Origin: Obscuribacter phosphatis_A
GTDB taxonomy: Bacteria; Cyanobacteriota; Vampirovibrionia; Obscuribacterales; Obscuribacteraceae
Assembly (NCBI GenBank): GCA_017303615.1
Contig: JAFLCK010000009.1
Location: 62,001 to 126,000 of the forward strand
Direction of reading: 5' to 3'
Length of the DNA stretch: 64,000 nt
In this document: positions 58,515-64,000 of the stretch, in pieces
Layout: each line of letters starts with the position of its first letter
Position numbering within the stretch: position 1 is the first letter of the stretch
Program-made: the position numbers and the translations under genes
The notes under the pieces: generated by a model
What the model saw: the letters and a program-made list of their open reading frames with translations, nothing else
What the model was told of the DNA's origin: nothing
Databases searched by the model: none

Positions 58515-61500
58515 TTATTTATCGCGGTTCCAATCTCTAGCCAGTTCTTCGAAGCTGCCAAAGCGTCTTTCCTGGCGAGCGGCGCGTCGCGGCGAATCTT
58601 TCTTGCGTCCACCGCCTTCGCCATCGCCATCAGAGTCAGAGTCGTCGCCTTTCTTCTTCTCATAGCGCTGTCTAAAGCGATCTACACGCGAAGGTTGTTC
58701 AGCATCAATAATCTCTGGCGCATCTTGAGCAGACGGCCTTTGCGGCTGACCGGCGCCTGAATCTTGTATATCTTGTACAGGTTGTCTCTGTGGCTGGTCA
58801 GCCGGGGCATCAACCGCTCTCACTTGAGCAGGCTCAACAGGCAGAGCATCGTTGAATGTTACTGTCTTTGGTGCTGCCACTGGAGTCGGCTCGGTCACTG
58901 CGCCACGGTCAGAACCATCGCCTTCCGGTCTGCGTCTGTCGCCGCGATCTCTTGGCTGACCGCGATCGAATCTTTGACCACCTGATCTATCTGAGCCCGG
59001 TCTGTCTGAGCCCGGTCTATCTGAGCCTTGTCTGTCTGAGCCGAAGCGAGATCCGCCAGGTCCACCAGGACCGCCTCTGCCGCCGCCTCTATTTAGGTCA
59101 TCGGGACGAGGATCTCTTATGCGACCGGAAACTACATCGGTGATAATCTGCTGAGCCCGCGCATACTCAGGGGTGCCCGGTTGAACTATGCGAGAGAGTG
59201 TGCTGAGAGCGAGAGCTTCATTGGCTTCTCTTTGACTTTCGGCCTGCTTGGTATCACGTCCGTCCTTACGCGCCTTGAAAGCATCTTGATCGGCTTTCTT
59301 AGCCGAGTTTACTGCTTCGGTCACCACTTTTAGGTCGCCCATATTCTGGGCCCGCCCTGCCAGTATGCCCAAGAGTTCGGCATGCTCTGGAGCATTAGTT
59401 GCAGGATCTAGCTTAGCCAACATATTCTTGAGAGCAAACTGGTCAGCCGACCCTAATTGCAGCAGGCGATCAACCAAAGCGGCATTTTCAGGTGTGCGCA
59501 AAGCCAATGCCTGGTCTAAAGCGGTGAAGCGATCAGCCACTGAACTGGTGCGGGGTTCAGACTCTCGATATTTAGGATTCTGCCTATCGAGTTGGCGACC
59601 ATATTCCAACCATTGCATCAAATTGGGATTGAAGTCGGCAGGATATTCGTACCCGCCTTCGGCATTTCTGGTGCTGTATGTGTCGCGTAACTGCCTCAGA
59701 TACCACTGCGGTAGCGCCTCTCGCAATACGCGTCCGGCATCTACAGGTGCATCAGCATTACCTTGCAGAGCATTCTCAGCAACCTGTCTCTGCATAGAAG
59801 CTTCTAGGCGATAGCCCAGATAATCTGACAATTCAACCGGCATAGAGCCAGTCTGCGACTTAGTCGGAGCGGCCAGGAAGTTACGTATAGTGGCCACATC
59901 GACTGGTGCCGAAGCCGGATCTGTCACTAAAGCCACCACTTCCGGTCTGCTCAAAACAGCCGAGCGGCTCATACCCATAGCGTTCAGATTGGATAAACCG
60001 GCTGGAGCGCCGGGTCTATCGACAGGGCTGTGCAGATACTTGAGCCAATTGACAAACTGAGCATCCGACATAGAGCCGATATGGTCCGAAAGCAAATGGG
60101 CTCGCGCTTGCTTGGCGGCACCGCTTGTTGACTCGAAGTCGGCATAGAGCCGTTCGGGATAAACAGTTACCTTGCCTGGTTCATGCACCACCGCCGGTCC
60201 TTCGGCTTCTTTGCTCTCAACCGGCTTAGGCTGTACATTGTCGCCTTCCGCCACCGGCTCTGGACCAGCAGCTCGCGCGGCATCGGGTGCATCAGGCAGT
60301 TCTGTAATATGACTGTCGCGGAAACGCGAGAAATAATCAGTACCGAGGCGAGAGTCAATCATGGCGGCGATGTCGCCGTTGGCCGAAACCCGGGCAAATT
60401 GGTGTAAGACACTGACATGCTGCGGGTAGCGATCAGCCCAAATATGAATGCCTTCTTTCAATATGATGTGCTCATCGGCATTGCGCGGACGGTGTCCGAT
60501 GATCTGCCTAAGCAAATCGCGCGCCTCGGGCGGTGTATCGCCCCAATCGACAGGGCGCCTATCGGCAACTTCCCTGGTGAGACCATTCGAACCAGCATAG
60601 ACCTCGCCCAAAAGGCGATTCATACCAGGGTGACCTAAAAGTTCGGAAGTTATGCGCACTGTTCCCTGGGCATCGCGACCAGCGCCCCAAGCGAACTCCA
60701 CCAAGTCACGGTACTCTTGCCCAAAGGTCTCCACCCCGGGTCTAGAGGCACGGTCAGCTAAATCGAAACCCCTTTCGGCCACGGCAACTGACTCAGGAGT
60801 AGCTTTCATAGCCACTTCGATAAGTTTCTGAACCTGAACATTACCGAGGTCTTTATAGTCTTTGGCCATCTGCTCGAATTGAGCTTTTACTTCTTGCCCG
60901 CGCCCAGCGCCATATTCAAGGAAGCGCACCACGTCTTTGGGATTAGAGTGCGCATTGAAGACACCCTGAATTAACTTTATCCCTTCTTCGAAAACCGGGC
61001 GCTGCGCCTCGGTCATCTCATAACTAGCCTTCCTGGCATACTTAGCCGGCTCGTTCACTTCCACAAACTTGGCGGTTCGGGCTTGGGCCAAATCGCCCAA
61101 AGCTTCAATCGCCGGGGACAGCTCGCCCTCTCTCTCGAGACTGCGGGCAGCAACTTCTTCGGCTGAAACTTTCGGTAAAGTGCCAAGATCTAGACTGACT
61201 TCTAGCGAAGTCTGCACATCGGCAGGCTTTGCCACCTCTCTTAAATTGTCTGCATCAACAGGTCTGGCGTCTGCATCAACAGGACGAGCATCGGCATCAG
61301 CTAGTCTTACTTCTGCATCAACTGGTCTGGCGTCTGCATCAGCTGATCTTACTTCTGCATTGGCCGGTCTGGTCTCGCCATCGGCGATACGAGCATCATT
61401 AGCAGTTTCTTTAGGAGCAGTTTCAGCAATTTCTGGCTTAACGGCGGCATCACCGTCTTTGACTACCGCTGGCTCTGCAGCTGCGACACCATCTTTGGGT

Positions 61501-62651
61501 TTATCGCCTGACTTATCCACCAGAGGGGCTTCATCACCAGCAAAAGCCCGAGCCGGGATGGTCGGCTGCCCTTCAGCCATACGGCTTTGCAAAAGCTTAC
61601 CGCCATGCACCATGGAAGAACCGGTGGTACCGGCCAGTCCATCGGTAATTGCCTGCAGAGCGCCGCGACGCATAATCTCATAGGGGTCGATAGCTTCGCC
61701 GCTCTTGTACTGCCTAATCAGTTCCTGCGAAGAACCGGTTGCCAAACCAAAAGTAGCACCCATACCGGTATTGCTTAAGACTTGTCCTTCTTTGAGGAAG
61801 GTGCCGACTTTAGAGGAAGCGAGTGCACTGAGTGTGGGAGAACTTTCCACGGCTCTTTCGCCCACTTTAGCCACTTGCTTGAATGCCCCATGAGCCCCCA
61901 TAAAGAGAGCCGCATCGAGAGCCATAGCCCCTGGATTGAGCGTAGTGGCAAAGGTTTCTTTCACCCCTTTGGCAAGCGAAATCTGCCCTGTCTCTTTGTC
62001 TATATAGGTCGAAGATGAAAGACCAGTTTCATAAAGCCTAGACAAACCACCAAGAGCCAAACCCTTGGTCGCGACATTGCTGTATTCGAGTGCAGCGGTA
62101 GCAGTCTTGTCAGCCCCAAAGAAAGTCTTGGGAGCTAAATGATCAAAGGTCTTCTTAAGGGCAAAGCCTTTCAGACCACCCATGGCGGCGTGCAATGCGG
62201 CAGATCCGGCATCGTCGTTGCTCTTTACTTGGTCTAGGGCGTTCACCCCCACCGACGCAGCCAAAAGCATCTTGCTGCGGCTGCCGGCAAACAGAGGAAC
62301 AGCCTTGGCGAAACTACCAGCATAAAAATTGACTTCGGTCTGATGAGAAGCAGCCTTTTTGTCATCTTCTAAAGCCTTCTTCAGCTCGGGCTTGAGGGCC
62401 TCGAAAGCAGCCTTGTCGCCGCGCTGATTGGCATCATAGGCCTGCAAGCCAACTTGTTTGAGAGCATCTAGTTTCGGTTTCTCAGCGTCATAAAAGAACT
62501 CGACTGTTTTATCGAGCAAAGACTTGCTTTGGTTAGCTTTCTCTCTTTCAGCAATCTGCCTGGCGGCAATCGCCAAAGGGTCGTCGAGGACATAATTGCC
62601 CTCATCCAGCTTCTTACCTTTATCTGTTATGTGATCCCGCGATTCTGCCAT
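58515..62651 (-). CDS. ~1380-residue protein of unknown function with repeat tracts
   Basis: 1378 residues from ATG 62651. The N-terminal ~400 residues are helical and Ala/Gly-rich (GSAALHAAMGGLKGFALKKTFDHLAPKTFFGADKTATAALEY). An acidic repeat tract of DADARPVDA units lies near residues 430-480. A mid-region of charged helices is followed by a C-terminal Pro/Gly/Arg/Asp-rich tail with SDRPG repeats. There is no signal peptide and no recognised domain. It diverges from the gene at 62848. Given its size, low-complexity parts and Arg/Gly tail, a structural or nucleic-acid/scaffold role is possible but untested. Confidence 0.7.
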   Translation of the reverse strand: MAESRDHITDKGKKLDEGNYVLDDPLAIAARQIAEREKANQSKSLLDKTVEFFYDAEKPKLDALKQVGLQAYDANQRGDKAAFEALKPELKKALEDDKKAASHQTEVNFYAGSFAKAVPLFAGSRSKMLLAASVGVNALDQVKSNDDAGSAALHAAMGGLKGFALKKTFDHLAPKTFFGADKTATAALEYSNVATKGLALGGLSRLYETGLSSSTYIDKETGQISLAKGVKETFATTLNPGAMALDAALFMGAHGAFKQVAKVGERAVESSPTLSALASSKVGTFLKEGQVLSNTGMGATFGLATGSSQELIRQYKSGEAIDPYEIMRRGALQAITDGLAGTTGSSMVHGGKLLQSRMAEGQPTIPARAFAGDEAPLVDKSGDKPKDGVAAAEPAVVKDGDAAVKPEIAETAPKETANDARIADGETRPANAEVRSADADARPVDAEVRLADADARPVDADARPVDADNLREVAKPADVQTSLEVSLDLGTLPKVSAEEVAARSLEREGELSPAIEALGDLAQARTAKFVEVNEPAKYARKASYEMTEAQRPVFEEGIKLIQGVFNAHSNPKDVVRFLEYGAGRGQEVKAQFEQMAKDYKDLGNVQVQKLIEVAMKATPESVAVAERGFDLADRASRPGVETFGQEYRDLVEFAWGAGRDAQGTVRITSELLGHPGMNRLLGEVYAGSNGLTREVADRRPVDWGDTPPEARDLLRQIIGHRPRNADEHIILKEGIHIWADRYPQHVSVLHQFARVSANGDIAAMIDSRLGTDYFSRFRDSHITELPDAPDAARAAGPEPVAEGDNVQPKPVESKEAEGPAVVHEPGKVTVYPERLYADFESTSGAAKQARAHLLSDHIGSMSDAQFVNWLKYLHSPVDRPGAPAGLSNLNAMGMSRSAVLSRPEVVALVTDPASAPVDVATIRNFLAAPTKSQTGSMPVELSDYLGYRLEASMQRQVAENALQGNADAPVDAGRVLREALPQWYLRQLRDTYSTRNAEGGYEYPADFNPNLMQWLEYGRQLDRQNPKYRESEPRTSSVADRFTALDQALALRTPENAALVDRLLQLGSADQFALKNMLAKLDPATNAPEHAELLGILAGRAQNMGDLKVVTEAVNSAKKADQDAFKARKDGRDTKQAESQREANEALALSTLSRIVQPGTPEYARAQQIITDVVSGRIRDPRPDDLNRGGGRGGPGGPGGSRFGSDRQGSDRPGSDRPGSDRSGGQRFDRGQPRDRGDRRRPEGDGSDRGAVTEPTPVAAPKTVTFNDALPVEPAQVRAVDAPADQPQRQPVQDIQDSGAGQPQRPSAQDAPEIIDAEQPSRVDRFRQRYEKKKGDDSDSDGDGEGGGRKKDSPRRAARQERRFGSFEELARDWNRDK
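58991..59050 (-). repeat. 15-bp tandem repeat in the large gene (SDRPG units)
   Basis: About four copies of a 15-base unit (CTGAGCCCGGTCTGT on the plus strand, starting 58991, 59006, 59021, 59036) encode repeating SDRPG. Copies differ at one or two bases, so this is a minisatellite with some age. Confidence 0.8.
61249..61375 (-). repeat. Imperfect tandem repeats encoding DADARPVDA-type units
   Basis: Repeats of ~21-30 bases built around TCTGCATCAACAGGTCTGG on the plus strand; they encode A-D-A-D/E-A/V-R-P/L-V/A-D-A runs in the large protein. Confidence 0.75.
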
Positions 62652-62771
62652 TCTGCCGCCTGAGCACAGGTTAAAGACGCACTTACCTATATTAAGAGTA
62701 GGCCCCCCATCGGTACCTTTCAATGGGGAAACCACCACAGTAAATAGTTCCCCAAAGTCCGCAGATTCAAT

Positions 62772-62783
62772 CCCATATATGGG
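62772..62783. promoter_or_regulatory. 12-bp palindrome between divergent genes
   Basis: CCCATATATGGG lies in the ~200-base space between the starts at 62651 (minus) and 62848 (plus). It may be an operator; palindromic AT core, no other support. Confidence 0.3.
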
Positions 62784-62847
62784 TATAAGAAATTAGCGGC
62801 AGCCATCAAAGGCAACGCAGGCGACACTGGCAACACGGGTAAGAACC

Positions 62848-63300
62848 ATGACTGATAAACAAGTCGGCAGAGAAGAAAGACCGGCACATCTTTTGGACAA
62901 AGCACGCAAGGGCGAAGACCTGAGCGCCGAAATCAACGCCATGGACCCCATAGATCGCCGCATTCATATGCAAAGAATGAAAGACTTAGCCGATTCGCAG
63001 ACTAATGATCCCAAGCTGCCTAAAGTTTCAATAGACCTTGACCAGCAAGGCAATCCCAAAGACATCAAAGTGGAATTCAAATCTTGGACCGACAAGGTCA
63101 AAAATGGATTCAGTAAAGATAAAGATGTTTATGACACACCGGCCGAGCAGGCAGCTAAAGGTCAAGACAAGAAGCCGCAAGAAGATAAGCCGATTTCTTC
63201 GGAAGAAGCAAGAAGAAGAGCCAACCAAGCTGGAGACGCCCTTCGTATGCTGCCGCCTTTTGACATAGCAGTCGACGCTCTCAGAAAAGATCGAAAGTAA
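62848..63300 (+). CDS. Hypothetical charged protein
   Basis: 150 residues, very Lys/Asp/Glu-rich, no signal peptide. Segments: NAMDPIDRRIHMQRMKDLADSQ, then VSIDLDQQGNPKDIKVEFKSW, then a Lys/Gln/Pro-rich linker and a final helix with LPPFDIAVDALRKDRK. It shares the K/D-rich style of the large protein gene it diverges from. Not recognised. Confidence 0.6.
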   Translation: MTDKQVGREERPAHLLDKARKGEDLSAEINAMDPIDRRIHMQRMKDLADSQTNDPKLPKVSIDLDQQGNPKDIKVEFKSWTDKVKNGFSKDKDVYDTPAEQAAKGQDKKPQEDKPISSEEARRRANQAGDALRMLPPFDIAVDALRKDRK

Positions 63301-63328
63301 TTTCAAAAATTTTTTTTGAGGCTGTTTT

Positions 63329-63388
63329 ATGCCACAAAAAACTCACAACTCTCGATTACTATCAAGCCATCGAAAACGAAATGCGTAG
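63329..63388 (+). CDS. Possible 19-residue leader peptide overlapping the next gene
   Basis: ATG 63329 has GAGG 7 bases upstream and gives MPQKTHNSRLLSSHRKRNA, ending at TAG 63386-63388. The next gene's ATG (63381) lies inside this end (ATGCGTAG). That gene has no clear ribosome-binding site of its own, so translational coupling is plausible. Chance cannot be excluded at this length. Confidence 0.35.
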   Translation: MPQKTHNSRLLSSHRKRNA

Positions 63389-63656
63389 GCGAGGCAACAA
63401 GATGGCAGCTGTAGAGGATATGAGAGGACTGCAGAGACTAAATCTGAAAGACCTGAATGAAATATCTTTGGCAGACTCGCAAAAGAGACGTCATCTTAGT
63501 TTTGCCAGACTGGTACACGAAATAAAGACCCAAAAACCAACCATCAAACAAGTGGCAGCTAAAATAGGGCGCTATCTGAACGGACTGGTAGACAGAGTTT
63601 TTTATGAAACAGTACCGGTCAAAGATGTCTATCAAGGCAACTTGCATTTCGAATAG
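63381..63656 (+). CDS. Hypothetical small basic protein
   Basis: 91 residues from ATG 63381. Helical, basic N-terminus (RRRGNKMAAVEDMRGLQRLNLKDLNEIS) and a later helical segment (KQVAAKIGRYLNGLVDRVFYE). The frame is open upstream for many codons without NTG, so the true start could be earlier and non-NTG, or coupled to the leader peptide. Not recognised. Confidence 0.5.
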   Translation: MRRRGNKMAAVEDMRGLQRLNLKDLNEISLADSQKRRHLSFARLVHEIKTQKPTIKQVAAKIGRYLNGLVDRVFYETVPVKDVYQGNLHFE

Positions 63657-63690
63657 TTTTCGAACAGCTTTTCCAGACAAAAGGGGCGGG

Positions 63691-63708
63691 CTCAAGGTTT
63701 ACCTTGAG
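63691..63708 (+). repeat. Short hairpin in intergenic region
   Basis: CTCAAGG-TTTA-CCTTGAG, a 7-bp stem extended by G-T pairing. No T-tract follows directly, so it is a weak terminator candidate at most. Confidence 0.35.
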
Positions 63709-63879
63709 TCCGTCGGGGCTTTAAGAGATATGCACAAGCCATACAAGCAGCCTACTACACCACCCCTGTCACCACCCCTGGTTGCGCAAGCAAGTCTGAA
63801 ATCTAAAGAATAACTTGACAGATAGTCGCAAAATAGGCACTCTAGAAATAGGCGTTGTCATTTTCTGAGGGTTACGATC

Positions 63880-64000
63880 ATAGAAGCTTTCGACCTCATA
63901 ACCTTCCAAAAGAAGGCCAGGGAGACTTTATGTCCCAAGGCCTTGTTTGAACTTTGGGAAGATGTCTGCAAACGCTACGAAAGAAGAGAAATTAGCGAAT
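63880..64000 (+). CDS. Partial gene at window end (3' cut), start uncertain
   Basis: The frame VTIIEAFDLITFQKKARETLCPKALFELWEDVCKRYERREIS runs to the window edge. There is no ATG, GTG or TTG in frame near the beginning; CTG 63865 has no ribosome-binding site. GAGGG (63867-63871) stands 5 bases before ATC 63877 and 8 before ATA 63880. The peptide looks like a folded helical protein. Function unknown; confidence is limited by the window edge. Confidence 0.5.
   Translation, partial: MEAFDLITFQKKARETLCPKALFELWEDVCKRYERREISE

Noticed and set aside
61069..61683. 204-residue Ser/Ala-rich plus-strand frame
   Set aside because: Antisense of the repeat region of the large minus-strand gene.
63604..63813. 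69-residue plus-strand frame
   Set aside because: Overlaps a better-supported gene and has a Pro/Thr/Ser-rich, non-coding-like end without a ribosome-binding site.

Overview
The window reads as chromosomal DNA of a diderm, chemoheterotrophic bacterium. The signs are an RND efflux pump with a membrane-fusion partner, a lipobox lipoprotein, an RlpA-like protein, and many secreted TPR/Sel1 proteins. It is also rich in eukaryotic-like signalling parts: a Ser/Thr kinase with leucine-rich repeats, an FHA protein, and a DUF4388 protein. That mix, and many long lineage-specific proteins, recalls non-photosynthetic Cyanobacteria relatives (Vampirovibrionia/Melainabacteria, Obscuribacterales). The placement is inference, since no rRNA or universal marker protein is present. 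I saw no tRNA, rRNA, CRISPR array or intact insertion sequence.

Layout. 1-5.4 kb: the 3' part of a VWA (DUF2201-like) gene, a double retropepsin-like protease gene overlapping a Cys/Gly-tailed small gene, a Sel1 protein, and an OmpR-type two-component system. 5.4-15 kb: a SulP anion transporter diverges from a seven-gene Hyf/complex-I-like operon. Its hydrogenase-like large subunit has lost all four NiFe cysteines, so it is an energy-converting hydrogenase-related (Ehr) complex rather than a hydrogenase. The two units share a 38-bp near-perfect palindrome. 15-20 kb: a CzcA/CzcB-type metal efflux operon led by a small Cys-rich secreted protein. 20-27 kb: tandem paralogues of a Cys-motif membrane protein, a coupled pair of unknown secreted and cytosolic proteins, a Sel1 protein and a DUF4139 protein.

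27-45 kb: an FHA protein, then two operons of paralogous GT-C-like polytopic membrane proteins. They lie on either side of an APC transporter, a GlsB-like protein, a lipoprotein, an RlpA-like protein and a TPR protein. The second member of each GT-C pair ends in a helix-turn-helix plus coiled coil resembling IS3-family OrfA, an unusual fusion. 44-50 kb: a queuosine-salvage (DUF2419) gene, a membrane kinase with LRRs and no usable NTG start, and a REC-GGDEF-EAL protein. 49-58.5 kb: a flippase-like membrane protein, a methyltransferase, Fpg/MutM, a Ca2+/H+ antiporter, glutamate dehydrogenase, a DUF4388/degenerate-GGDEF protein and a macrodomain protein. 58.5-64 kb: a ~1380-residue low-complexity protein and small unknown genes, ending in a gene cut by the window edge.

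The strongest leads are the Ehr operon with its fused ferredoxin/NuoB subunit and shared palindrome, the GT-C/transposase-HTH fusions, and several genes that appear to start at AUA/AUU/AUC behind good Shine-Dalgarno sequences.
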